Source of the DNA: Talaromyces rugulosus
Lineage: Eukaryota; Ascomycota; Eurotiomycetes; Eurotiales; Trichocomaceae
Direction: 5' to 3'
NCBI RefSeq assembly: GCF_013368755.1
Contig: NC_049561.1
Coordinates: 496,001-560,000 of the forward strand
Length of the DNA: 64,000 bases
The position numbers and the translations under genes are program-made. This document shows positions 33,976-46,860 of the stretch, one piece after another (the first letter of the stretch is position 1; each line of letters opens with the position of its first letter). The notes under the pieces were generated by a model, which was given only the letters and a program-made list of their open reading frames with translations, made no database searches and was not told the DNA's origin.

Positions 33976-36900
33976 TCACGGGTAAATTTCGTTGTCGATG
34001 TCGTTGCGGAATACCATTTTCGGTTCGCGAGCAGACCTGCCGCGCATGTCTTTCACCTCCTTCAATACCTCGCGGAATCCTTCTTCAATGTTACTCATTC
34101 GAGCTAAAACAAGTCTCCCAAGAATGTCGTTATCAGGTGCGAGCTGAGTGGCCAAACTGGAAGGTAGAACACCAGGCTCGCCCATGTCCGACCCAATGCG
34201 GTGGATGTTAGGAACCGACATGAATTCTTGTCGCGGGGGAAGACCGGGCCTTCGAGTTTCGGTACGTTTCAGAGGCGATGATGGACCAGGTAGCGAATCG
34301 TCGGAACTGTGGTCAGCATCACCTGGGGCCCTGTGGAGGACGGTAACGCCAGAGGGATTGCGCTCGTGATGACGTGGTCTATGCGGACTATTTTTGCGCG
34401 AGGTGTATACAGCAGTAGATGGGCGAGAACTGAAGAATTTTGGTGGGGTCTTATTGCTGTTCTTTTCGCTGGACCGAGGTGTCCGTTCCGGTTTTTTGGA
34501 TTCAGTTTTCGAGCCGTGCATTGACGATTGTCCCAAGTCCGACTCATCATCGTTGTTCTCATCACTGGACTTTTCATCATCGCCCTCAACATCAGTTGCG
34601 TGGGAGGCACGTCTTGCCATGTGTGTTGCTGAGCCATACAAAATCGAGTGTTCAGGTACGGGGCGAAGGCTGCTATAGCTGATGAATTCCTCGGGGTCAG
34701 ATGCGGCAGATCGTGTCGTCTCGGTATAGTTACGGCGTAAAGTTGAGCCCATTTTGCGAAGAGCAGGATTAAATTTAGGAATGTGATCTTCAGCATCCAT
34801 GCCTTGCATCCAATGGTTCACCATTGTGGACTTTCGACTTCTGGTGCGGCTCTCGCTGGTGCCTTGCAATGGCTCTTGTCGGAATGGTGTACGGAATAGC
34901 TCTTCCAAAACCCGGTCTTGCTGATGAGTGGCGATAGACGGCTCACGAGTGAGACGATTAAAAGAGTCGAAGCGGCTAAGACGTTTGTTCCTAGCACGCA
35001 GGACAGTTGTAGAACGGCCATTAGCACGAGGAGCGCCTTGGATCAAATCAGCGGGATCAATTATTCGTGGACAAAGAATTATCTTTTCGTAGAAGCAAAT
35101 TGACCACAAGATGGGAAAGTGGGTCATTTTAATCAGGGTGCGATTGAGCTTGACAAAGTCGCGGAACGGGATACAGTATCTCAAGGGTGATACCAGCCAG
35201 CCGATGATGTTCGAAGGTGCGATATAGGAGAATAGCGCATCTGATTTGACCATGGAGATGGTGTTTATGGCGAAGACGAACTGATGCTCTTCGTTGGCAT
35301 TTTTCACAATGGCCATGAAAGAATTGGTCAGGACGGTGATTAGAATCGTCACAACGACAAAATGACAAATGAAGAGAAAAAGAGTCAAAATGACGCGTCC
35401 GATAATGTTTGACTCTTCCCAGATACTCCAAGCCGTGGGGGTAAACCCCATTAGTATCTGAAACAAAGCGTAGACTACTTCCGGAGGTGACTGGGACGAG
35501 TCAGGCGAAAAAGAAAATGCGACTAGAAAGCCACTACAGGCAACGACAATCAACAAGAACACTGCCATGAGGTCTGCGGCCATGATGCGGAATGCGATCA
35601 ACAGTTGGGAGAAATATCTGTAGTGGTCGAGGACTGAGAACAGGCGTGGAAAGAGAAGAATGGCACTTGCTGATAAAATATCATATGCCTGGCGCACAAC
35701 TTTCAGGTGGTCAGGATCGGGCATTGCCATTCCGTATAGACGAAGTATTGCGTAGCAGAAGAGTAGCAACAATATGCCGAGGTCAAAAAGATTCCAAAAA
35801 CTCATGAGGTATAAGCCGAAACCCTGTTCGTTGAAACCAACGATTTCGTCGAGGATAAAACCGGCGCTCCAAAACCAGAAGATTACCTCAACGGTGGTAA
35901 TGTGCATAGAACGTTCGGCGAGAACAGCGAGGTAGAGACCGAGTAGGACCGCAAAGGAGATGGTGGAAAGAAACTGTCTATAACGGGGAACCCTGAGCCG
36001 GGACAGTTTGAATAGAGACGCATCACGCGGATCATAGAGCGTGGCGGTCCTGCGCGGATACTCTGGAGACAGAACGGAGGAGGATGGGTGCTTGTTGTGC
36101 TGTTGGACTCCAGTAGGATTGGTCGATCCGTAAAGAGCGTGAGAACGAGAAGCTGCAGTACGTTGTGGACGGTGTAGGTTATCGGCGGCCGAGTGGAAGA
36201 CAATAGTGCCAGCCCAGATAGCTTCCAGATGCTGGACGACAAGGGGATGAGCGATGAAACGCTTGGCTTGGGCACGGATGGAAATTTCGAGACAAGAAAT
36301 GCGAGCATGGCCCATTGCTTGCTTGTTTTTGGAGGAGCCATTCCACGTGGAGGCGCGCAAAGCAGTAGGGAAGAGACGGGGATCTTGTCCTTGGAGAGGA
36401 TAAAAGTCGTATGAGAGAGCATCGATCAACTCCCGTGTGGTATATTCTCTCAGGAGTTTGATGGCCAGCAGCTCGGCAACAAGGGCCCTGGTGCGACAGG
36501 TTCCGCTGTTTCCTGGGTTTGTTTCGGCTTCCTTATTAAACTGGAGGCAGTTTGCCATTAAGGCGTAGAGAGTGGATCTGTCGAAGTGGCATTCTCTGAT
36601 TTGCTGCTGGATCGGCTTGAGGAGGAATTGGGAGATTTGGGGGGACCGCAGCTGGTCCCAAGTCAGGGTAGTCTCGCATCGCACCTCAATCAGGAGGCGA
36701 ATGGAGTGGGTAGTGGTGTATACTGGGATGAGGTCTGGAAGCCAGTCAGCCTAAGGCACCAACAGTAAGGTGTCGAGGTGTCGAGGTCGTAGTGATGCAT
36801 GACGTCATAGGAAGTCTTGGCTTACCGAGGTGAGGTGAGGAGAAGATCGGCAAAAGAGGGCCATGGACGCTGTCGTCGTCGAGGACAAGCTCGTCTTGCT

Positions 36901-37102
36901 CATCATCGCCGTTCTCGTCGTCAAGGTGTTCATTCCAGTCGAAAGGAGCGGTTGGTGCAAGACTGTTGTCGTCGCGCAGAATGCTCTGCAGAAAGGGCGT
37001 TGTCTCCTGGGCGGCTGGAAGGCCAGACGCAGACATGGCGGGGTGATAGGGGTGAAAGGAATGCCAGCGGGGCTTGCGAGGACGCAAAAGCGAGGCGAGC
37101 AT
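33976..37102 (-). CDS. YVC1: YVC1/TRPY-type vacuolar cation channel
   Basis: Two exons, 37102-36826 and 36734-33976, give 1011 residues. The acceptor was chosen at TTCCAG (36735-36736) because it alone keeps the frame and yields SSPHLDLIPVYTTTHS, as expected for the family; another AG nearby gives a stop. Domains: an acidic N-terminus (DDENGDDEQDELVLDDD, about 61-77); a cytosolic helical region with RCETTLTWDQLRSPQISQFL; six membrane helices and pore from about residues 340 to 580; and a long polar Ser/Arg-rich tail with acidic stretches. The yeast homologue releases vacuolar Ca2+ on hyperosmotic shock; the same role here is by homology. Acidic patches could bind Ca2+. Divergent from pyrABCN. 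Confidence 0.88.
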
Positions 37103-38812
37103 TGTGGTGATTTGCTCGGCCTGGCTTCTAAGTCTGATAGCATGAAGAGAAGCAACACAATGCCGCAGCGAGAGAGCTCAAAGCAACAGCGACACGGTAC
37201 TCAAAGAGATGCGACGCTGAAGGACAAAGAAAAAGAGGTAGAGAAAGGTTATCGCGTACCCTACAATGAGGGACTGTTGAGGGTTTGAGTATCAGTAGTA
37301 GTAGTTGTGGTAGCGTTGAACCAGTAAGACGTTCTAGGCAAAATCCAAACAGTTCGCATGAACGGGGGAAGAGGTGATTTGCCAGCTGCAGCGGGAAGGA
37401 AGGAGCTCCTGCAGGCTGCAGCCCGGTGCACGTGCCGCAGTGCCAAGACCGGATCTTGTTGCAACAACGCGGTGCGTTCCTGCCCCACTTCTCTTACTGT
37501 TCAGGTTCTTGCAGCGTGCATCTGCATCAGCTTACCTCTACTTGGTGCAGTATAACGGTTTATCTGGGCGCTTACTGCTGCGCCAACTACAGAAAGTACA
37601 CGCCGAGAGGCATTCGCATTCCGGAAAACGACGTGTCGCTCACTGCTCACCGCTCACCGATCTTCGCAGTCAGGTGCTGTGCCTCTGCCTTGATTCATCC
37701 CGCTAACTGCATGTCAGCTGGTGAAGATGACCAAAGTCTAATAACACATGCAGCTTGACTCTACCGCGGGCCGTTGCTTGGTCTGATGTTGTCATGTGAG
37801 ACAGGCTGGATTTGGCTCTTTCCTATCATGCTCTTACCAATTTCCTATAATCAATTATCGAGGCTCTCGCGTATGCAAATTTTGATTACTCAAATGTCAA
37901 ATATATTTATGTCCATTGCAACAGCAGAAGTTGATATTAGCTTGGGGCCATCAATTGATACTCTAGATGTCCCTAAACCATTTTGACTACAGCCGAATGG
38001 TGACTCGATATATATGTACAATATATATGTAGCCAGTGCAGTACAGTGAATGACTCTGGGTCATTAAAAGTTGTAATTAAACTATAGTCTATATATATTT
38101 GATTTTCTATACCTTCAATGTTATGGTTTAATACTAGCGTCTATAGTAGGACTAAAATAAGCTGTTCTTACATGGATTCCAAGTATATAGGGCCAAAACT
38201 ACCCCGCCATGATATTTTACAATACTACGGTACTACCATGAGTTTATTTTGACGGAGCGCCGGCTTCCAGAGGTGAATAATAATGAGCAAGAACGGCACC
38301 ACCACGACACCTCGCGGAGCCGGTACGCGCCTGCCAGGGCTGACAGTTGCTGCTGTTTGCGAGTGTCAGACTGACAGTCAGACTCTCAGACCGCCATCTG
38401 CCGCATCGAGCACGCCATGCCTGTTCCGGCAGGCGGTCGGATAGTGGTTCCAGGTGGCCGGCGGCTGCCCTGGCATGCGGGCTCACTATTGGCTGCGTGC
38501 AACCCGCAACGGCCTAGCCCTGGCGCAATTGCTGCCAATCAGAGACCGCAAGCATGGCGCGGCGGTGGGGCTAAATACACAAAATTTTATTCTGCCGGTA
38601 ACGGACGACCCGAATTTCTTGCCCGCTGGACGGCGACAAAACTTTTTTTGCTTTTCTACAATCAATTGTGTTCTATCCATCCCGGTGCAATAGTGGCAGA
38701 CAAGACGTCAATTCTCCTGATTCTTGGACGCTGCTCATGCTCTGGTAGAGATCCTCTCTGAACCTGTCCCTCTGAGGACCCCTCCTTCTTTCTGCTGCAG
38801 CAGACGAAAACC
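37103..38812. other. Divergent intergenic region YVC1 / pyrABCN
   Basis: About 1.7 kb. The first 600 bases are relatively GC-rich with overlapping ORFs on both strands that look non-coding. 37830-38230 is AT-rich, with TATATATGT-type repeats near 38010-38030. The last 300 bases precede the pyrABCN start and are partly pyrimidine-rich. No gene recognised. Confidence 0.5.
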
Positions 38813-41800
38813 ATGTCGCAACCCAAGGCTTTGGACACTGTCTTGTCCAACGCTGCTCGCGTGACTGACGATGCTGCTCCGGTCAGTCCCTCCGCTGGTG
38901 GTGCTGTCTCGTACAATTCCACTCGCGATCTGAAGCCGTTGCCCGTCATGCCGGCGACTGCCAATGGGTCGCCAATCCCCCCTGCCTCGTCCCCAATTGT
39001 GGGCAATTCCGAGAAGCAAGTCGTCTTGGAGCTGGAAGATGGCATCTCCTACCAGGGCTACAGCTTCGGTGCTGAGAAGAGCGTCGCCGGTGAACTCGTC
39101 TTCCAAACCGGAATGGTAGGCTACCCAGAGTCTATCACCGATCCTTCCTATCGCGGCCAGATTCTGGTCGTCACATTCCCGTTGGTTGGAAACTATGGTG
39201 TTCCTTCCCGAGATACCATGGACGAAGTCCTGAAAGACCTTCCTAAATACTTCGAATCGAGCCAAATCCATATTGCGGCTCTCGTCGTTGCCACCTATTC
39301 CGGAGAAGGCTACTCCCACTTTCTGGCTCAGTCATCCCTCGGTCAGTGGCTCAAAGAACAGGGTGTGCCCGGTATCTACGGCGTCGACACGAGGTCTTTG
39401 ACCAAGCGTATTAGAGAAAAGGGAAGCATGCTTGGTCGTTTACTGCTTGAAACTTCTACCGGCTCGGATGGAATTGCCTCCGACCTGACCTCCGCTCAAT
39501 GGAGATCCCATTGTGAGCAGATTGAATGGGAAGACCCAAATAAAAAGAACCTTGTCGCAGAAGGTACGTCCCCTCTAGAAATAAATGTCCTAGTGGAACT
39601 ATGCTAACTTTTTTTTATCTATAGTGTCTATCCGAGAACCCCGCCTCTTCACACCTCCGGAAGCTGTAGCTTTGAAGCACACCTCCGGCCGTCCAGTACG
39701 AGTACTTTGCTTAGATGTGGGTATGAAATACAACCAGCTCCGCTGCTTACTGTCACGCGGAGTCGAGGTTCTGGTCATTCCTTGGGACTACGACTTCCAC
39801 ACCCTCGCCGGCAATGAGTACGACGGTCTTTTTATATCCAATGGTCCAGGTGATCCAGCTACCATCTCGACTGCGGTAGCAAACATTTCAAAGACAGTCT
39901 ATGAAGGCAGAATCCCTATTTTTGGTATCTGTTTGGGACACCAGCTCCTGGCCCGAGCTGTCGGTGCAAGCACCACAAAAATGAAGTTTGGTAACCGCGG
40001 CCACAACATTCCTTGCACCAGCATGGTCACCGGAAAGTGTCACATTACTTCTCAGAACCACGGATATGCTGTCGATGCTACTACACTCCCAGAAGGTTGG
40101 GAAGAACTGTTCGTCAATGCCAACGATGGTAGCAACGAAGGTATTCGCCACGTTGGCCGCCCTTTCTTCAGTGTCCAATTTCATCCCGAAAGCACTCCCG
40201 GTCCTCGTGATACCGAGTTCCTCTTCGATGTTTTCATCAACACCATCAAGACGACACTGGCTTCATCAGAGGCTTTGAAGCAGCCCGTGGCTTTCCCCGG
40301 TGGCTCGCGCGAGGAGAACGAGAAGAAGACTCCACGCGTATCTGTCAAGAAAGTCCTTGTTCTGGGCAGTGGAGGTCTTAGTATTGGTCAAGCTGGAGAG
40401 TTTGATTACTCAGGCAGTCAAGCCATCAAAGCTTTGAAGGAAGAAGGCATTTACACTATCTTGATCAACCCCAACATTGCCACTATTCAGACCTCCAAGG
40501 GTTTGGCTGACAAGGTCTACTTCCTTCCCGTGAATGCCGATTTCGTGCGCAAAGTCATTAAGCACGAGCGACCTGATGCAATCTATGTCACTTTTGGTGG
40601 CCAGACTGCCCTCCAAGTTGGTATTCAACTCAAGGATGAGTTTGAGGCACTTGGCGTCAAGGTCTTGGGTACTCCGATTGATACCATCATCACCACTGAA
40701 GATCGTGAACTATTTGCCCGAAGCATGGAATCCATTGGCGAGAAATGCGCCAAGTCCGCCTCCGCTTCCAATATTGACGAGGCTATGAGAGTAGTAGAAG
40801 ATATTGGATTCCCCGTCATTGTTCGCGCCGCCTATGCTCTTGGTGGTCTTGGTAGCGGTTTCGCTGAGGACCCCACTGAGCTGCGAGAACTTTGCACCAA
40901 GGCTTTTGCGGCCAGTCCCCAGGTCTTGATCGAGAAAAGTATGAAAGGCTGGAAGGAAATCGAGTATGAAGTTGTCCGCGACGCCCGTGACAACTGTATC
41001 ACAGTCTGTAACATGGAGAACTTTGACCCTCTTGGCATTCATACTGGTGACTCCATCGTCGTCGCACCTTCACAGACTCTTTCAGATGAGGATTACAATA
41101 TGCTGCGCACAACTGCGGTTAACGTCATTCGCCACTTGGGAGTTGTTGGTGAATGCAATATTCAATACGCTCTTAATCCGTTCTCAAAGGAGTATTGTAT
41201 TATTGAAGTGAATGCTCGTCTATCCCGTTCTTCAGCCCTTGCTTCAAAGGCTACTGGATACCCTCTTGCATTCATTGCCGCCAAGCTTGGTCTAAACATT
41301 CCCCTGAATGAGATCTCGAACTCGGTCACCAAGGTGACCTGTGCATGCTTTGAGCCGTCTCTTGACTATGTTGTTGTCAAGATTCCTCGCTGGGATCTTA
41401 AGAAGTTCACCCGTGTTTCCACCCAGCTTGGTTCATCTATGAAGAGTGTTGGTGAAGTCATGAGCATTGGCAGGACCTTTGAGGAGGCCATTCAAAAGGC
41501 CATCAGATCTGTCGACTTCCACAACTTGGGCTTCAACGAAACCAGCGCCCTGATGTCTATCGACACTGAACTTCAGACCCCTTCGGATCAACGTCTTTTT
41601 GCTATTGCGAACGCCATGCACAGCGGATACTCTGTGGATGACATCTGGAAATTGACCCAGATCGATAAATGGTTCTTGCGCAAACTCAAAGGTCTCAGTG
41701 ATTTCGGCAAGACGCTCGCAACCAACTACAATGCCACCAATGTACCGATTAATCTGATTCGCCAGGCGAAACAACTTGGCTTTTCTGATCGACAGCTTGC

Positions 41801-44800
41801 CAAGTTCTTGAGCTCAAACGAACTCGCCGTGAGACGTCAGCGCGTGGAAGCCGGTATTATCCCCGTCGTCAAACAGATCGACACCGTCGCTGCAGAATTT
41901 CCAGCTTTCACCAACTATCTTTACTTGACATACAATGGATCCGAGCATGATATTGACTTTGAGGATCATGGTTTCATGGTGCTTGGCTCGGGCGTCTACC
42001 GAATCGGTTCTTCTGTCGAATTTGACTGGTGCTCGGTTAGAACCATTCGGACGCTCCGTGAACAGGGCCACAAGACTGTCATGGTTAACTACAACCCTGA
42101 GACTGTGAGCACTGATTACGACGAAGCAGACAGACTGTACTTCGAGAACATCAACCTAGAGACAGTCCTCGACATTTACCAGCTGGAATCATCCAGCGGA
42201 GTGATCATGTCCATGGGTGGCCAGACACCCAACAACATTGCCTTGCCATTGCACCGTCTCAACGTTAAGATCATGGGAACTTCTCCCGAAATGATTGATA
42301 ATGCTGAGAACCGCTACAAGTTTTCTCGAATGCTTGATCACATCGGAGTCGACCAGCCTGCCTGGAAGGAGCTCACAAGCATTGAGGAAGCGACTTCTTT
42401 CTGTAACAAGGTCAACTACCCAGTGCTTGTTAGGCCGTCTTATGTTCTTTCCGGTGCCGCGATGAACACTGTCTATTCACAAGATGACCTTGCAAACTAT
42501 TTGAACCAGGCCGCTGAAGTCTCTCGAGAACACCCAGTAGTCATTACGAAATACATCGAGAATGCCAAGGAAATCGAGATGGATGCTGTGGCTCGCAATG
42601 GTGTCATGGTAGGCCATTTCATCTCTGAACACGTTGAGAATGCCGGAGTCCACTCTGGTGACGCGACTCTTATTCTCCCTCCACAAGACTTGGACCCCGA
42701 GACCGTCCGACGCATTGAAGATGCTACGCGAAGGATTGGAAACGCCCTAAACGTGACTGGTCCTTATAATATTCAGTTTATTGCAAAAGACAACGATATC
42801 AAAGTCATTGAATGCAATGTCCGTGCCTCTCGATCCTTCCCATTTGTGTCGAAAGTCATGGGCGTCGATTTGATCGAGATGGCCACCAAGGCCATGATTG
42901 GTATCCCTTTCCAGGAATACCCTCCAACCAGCATTCCAAAGGACTATGTTGGCGTCAAGGTCCCCCAGTTCTCTTTCTCTCGTCTCTCTGGTGCCGATCC
43001 TGTATTGGGTGTTGAGATGGCTTCTACCGGTGAAGTTGCTTGTTTTGGCCGCGACCGCGCTGAAGCTTACCTCAAGGCTTTGGTGTCTACCGGTTTCCGT
43101 CTTCCCAAGAAGAACATCCTACTTTCTATTGGGTCTTTCAAGGAGAAGCTGGAGATGCTTCCTTCAATTCAGAAATTGCACAAGATGGGCTACAATTTGT
43201 TCGCCACCGCTGGTACCGCAGATTACTTGAAGGAGCATGGCATTCCTGTTAAATACCTGGAACTTCTTGCTGGGGAGGAAGAAGACCTGAAGTCGGAATA
43301 TTCTCTCACCCAGCACTTGGCCAACAATCTCATTGATCTGTATATCAACTTGCCATCCAGCAACAGATACCGCCGTCCTGCCAATTACATGAGCAAGGGT
43401 TACAGGACTCGTCGTATGGCTGTTGATTACCAGACTCCATTGGTTACCAACGTCAAGAACGCCAAGATTCTGATTGAAGCTCTTTCACGAAAGTTTGAAT
43501 TGGAGGTTCTCACCATTGACCACCAGACAAGCCACCGTACCATCGTGCTCCCTGGTATGATCAACATTGCCTCGTTTGTTCCAGGCATTGTTACCCCAGG
43601 CTCGAAAGACTTTGAGCTGGTCAGCAAGGCGTCTGTTGCTTCGGGTTTCACTATGATCCGTGTATTGCCTGTCGGTGTGGATGTTTCTGTGACTGATGCA
43701 GTTGCTTTGAATATTGCACAGCAAAACTCCAAGAGCGGAATGTTCTGTGACTTCAACTTGTCTGTAGCAGCTACAGCCACCAACGCAGAACAGATCGAGC
43801 AAGTCACTAGTGAGGTGGGAGCTCTCTACATTCCATTCAACCACCTTTCGGGCAACATCAACAAGGTGGCTGCCGTCACTAGCCATTTTGGAGCCTGGCC
43901 ATCCAACAAACCTATGATTACCGACGCGAGGGCTACTGATCTTGCGTCGATCCTTCTCTTGGCTAGTCTACACAACCGCAACGTACACGTTTTGAACGTT
44001 TCGTCTAAGGAGGATATCAACTTGATTGCTTTGAGTAAAGAAAAAGGACTCAAGGTGACTTGCGATGTTTCGATCTACAGCCTCTTCCTCAGCCAGCAAG
44101 ATTATCCTGAGTGCGCTGCGCTGCCTAGTGTGGAAGACCAGAAATCTCTCTGGGAGCATCTGAGCACCATTGATGTTTTCTCTATTGGAACCATTCCTTA
44201 CCAGCTTGCTGGCAAGGAGGCCAGCCCTACAGTTGGCATTGCGGACGCTCTACCTCTATTGCTCACAGCAGTTGCCCAGAACAAGCTGACGGTTGATGAT
44301 ATCTCTAACCGTCTGTATCACAACCCGAAGAGCATTTTTGAGTTACATGACCAGCAGGATGCCTTTGTTGAGGTTGAAGTTGACCGCCCATACACTTTCC
44401 AAAGTGATGTGTGGTCGCCTTTCAATGGCAAGCCTATGAAGGGATCGGTTCATCGGGTGGTATTCCAGGGTAAGACATCTTGCCTTGACCGTGAAATTCA
44501 ACCAGAGGCTGCAAAGGGCATCGACATGTCTGGCCACCGTATTGCGCCACCATCCCCATCGGTCAAGGCCTTCTCCCCTAGAGTACAACCCACGATTGGC
44601 CGCCGCTTCTCTACCAGCACACCGAGCAGACAAACACGTGCAAAGATTGGCGATACGGTACCTCATGTTTCTGAACTTGGGCCGCCGCTGTTTTCATCTC
44701 CTTCTCAGGTGTCACCGTCGTTGGTTGAACTTATTTCGCGGTCTACATTCAAACAGAAGAATATCCTTTCCGTTGAGCAATTCAACCGCTCCGACCTTCA

Positions 44801-45718
44801 CCTTCTGTTCACTGTAGCGCAGGAAATGCGCCTTGGTGTTGAAAGACAGGGTGTTTTGGACATCCTCAAGGGCCGTGTATTGTGCACTCTGTTCTATGAG
44901 CCATCCACCCGCACATCTGCTTCTTTCGATGCAGCTATGCAACGCTTGGGTGGTCGCACGGTCGTGATTTCCACCGATCATTCCTCGACACAGAAGGGCG
45001 AGACACTGCAGGACACGATCCGTACCCTCGCATGTTATGGAGACGCAGTTGTTCTTCGTCATCCTGATGAGAATAGCGCCCACACCGCCGCCCGGTTCTC
45101 ACCCGTTCCTATTATCAACGGTGGTAACGGTAGCCGTGAGCACCCAACCCAGGCCTTCCTCGATCTGTTTACTATCCGGGAAGAACTTGGAACTGTCACT
45201 GGTATCACAGTTACCTTCACTGGAGACTTGAGATATGGCCGCACCGTGCATTCGTTGATTAAGTTGCTCCAGTTTTACGATGTGCGCATCCAGCTGGTGG
45301 CTCCAAAGGCTCTCTCGCTGCCTGAAGAAGTCCGCAAGTTGATTGTCTCTTCTGGCCAGTTGATCTACGAAGCTGAAGAGCTCACCCCGGACATTGTTGC
45401 TCGCTCTGATGTTTTGTACTGTACTCGCGTGCAGAAAGAGCGCTTTGCTGATCTCGAAGAGTACGAACGGCTCAAGGATAGCTTTGTCATTGACAACTCT
45501 GTGTTGAAGAACGCCAAGAGCCATATGGTTGTTATGCACCCGTTGCCTAGAAATGCGGAGATTGGGGAGGAGGTTGACTTTGACCAGAGGGCTGCATACT
45601 TCCGCCAGGTGAGTCGCCCTTTTTTATTACGGAAGAGACTAGGTACTAATTATGATTACAGATGCGTTATGGTCTTTACTGCCGAATGGCATTGTTGGCC
45701 CTTGTTCTGGCACCTTGA
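38813..45718 (+). CDS. pyrABCN: Multifunctional pyrimidine enzyme: carbamoyl-phosphate synthase / aspartate carbamoyltransferase
   Basis: Three exons, 38813-39563, 39625-45608 and 45662-45718, give 2263 residues, close to the usual length. It carries out the first two steps of de novo pyrimidine synthesis: glutamine-dependent carbamoyl phosphate formation, then carbamoylation of aspartate. Order: small subunit; class I glutaminase with [10 protein letters not shown] (nucleophile Cys353) and VQFHPEST (His437, Glu439); two ATP-grasp halves starting near 490 ([20 protein letters not shown]) and near 1030 ([20 protein letters not shown]); an MGS-like UTP-binding region ([15 protein letters not shown]); a dihydroorotase-like domain near 1555-1830; a linker; and ATCase ([24 protein letters not shown]). 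The dihydroorotase-like part lacks the metal-binding HxH and is inactive, as in yeast Ura2. The 19-codon last exon completes the ATCase tail ([17 protein letters not shown]). Confidence 0.97.
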
Positions 45719-46860
45719 TATACTTTATAGATTTCTTTTTTTCACCAAAAAAAATCGTTTTGTCGGGTGGCCTATCTATGTTGTGTGGTTTTGCGACTTG
45801 TTTTGTTTTGGATGTACCAAAAAGTTTTTACACTCTTTTCACTCGTAGCAAAAATTAGCTTGAATCCCAGATATGACCTGTATTATGTATGAAATGGTGG
45901 TATTCGTGAATGTGTTATGTTTAGCATGTATACATTTGTATGTGTATGTGTATGTGTGTGTTTTTTGTGTTTGGTTGTGTTTGGCGTGTTTTTTTGCGTT
46001 TGCATAGCGTGGTGATTGGGATTGATTTGTATGTATCATTATATATTTATTATCATTTATTATCAATTTATTACATTAATTTGATTACTACATTCGTTAT
46101 CCAGTGTCGAGTACTGTATACCTCTTTGTCGTTTGAGAAATAATTTGATTTTGTCCAAACATCAATGACTTGCTATGTACTCTGCTTCCTAAAGCGGTAA
46201 GTATCCACTTTCTGTTCTAGGCTAGACCGGAATCATCCATTTACTCGCTGAACTTTTCTTAAATTCTCAAATACTGTCTTTATTTGATATTTTTCAATTC
46301 CCGGTTGACGTGACTTCACATATGTCGGTGCTAATAGTGTTGCTTGCTGCTCATCGAGTCTTGGCATTGCGTGATTCCGTTGCTTTACTCGGACCTCAGT
46401 ACTGTAGAGCACGATGAGTACACAGCCGGGACAGAATAATGGAGAAGTTAGTTTGAGTAGATTATTATTGTAGATTATTATTTGCACCGACCGATTATTA
46501 TTGCAACCCCCGTTCCTGCTCTTCTGATCTTCAACAACATAAGCCCTTGGGCCTGTGGATCGTCACTTTTCTGGATAGTCTGATTGGTAGTTGAACAGCC
46601 CAAAGCTCGTCATTTGCAAGGCCGATTGCTCATACACTCTAAAACCATTAATGTTATTAATTCACGCTATTATTATTATGTTTTATTATGTTTTATCCGC
46701 AGTATTATTGCAAGAATATGACGACGTCGCGAGCTAGCCGATGTAAGCAGGTCTCGAGCGCAGTTATTAATTAATCCATGTGGGCTCTATAAATGTTCCC
46801 TTCTTACCCTTATCGAATGTAGCTCGCTCTCTGTTATTCTTCTTGATACAAGGACGGAAA
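45719..46860. other. Intergenic region with GT-rich microsatellite
   Basis: 3' flank of pyrABCN and promoter of the MFS gene. AT-rich throughout, with TTATTA-type low-complexity runs (46040-46075, 46470-46500, 46660-46695). A TATGTG/GT repeat lies at about 45935-45990. No gene recognised. Confidence 0.55.
45935..45990 (+). repeat. TATGTG / GT microsatellite
   Basis: Short tandem repeat of TATGTG units passing into GT and T-rich sequence, about 220 bases downstream of the pyrABCN stop. Likely in the 3' UTR or just beyond it. Confidence 0.7.

Noticed and set aside
38735..39319. 194-residue ORF antisense to pyrABCN exon 1
   Set aside because: Shadow of the strongly coding opposite strand.
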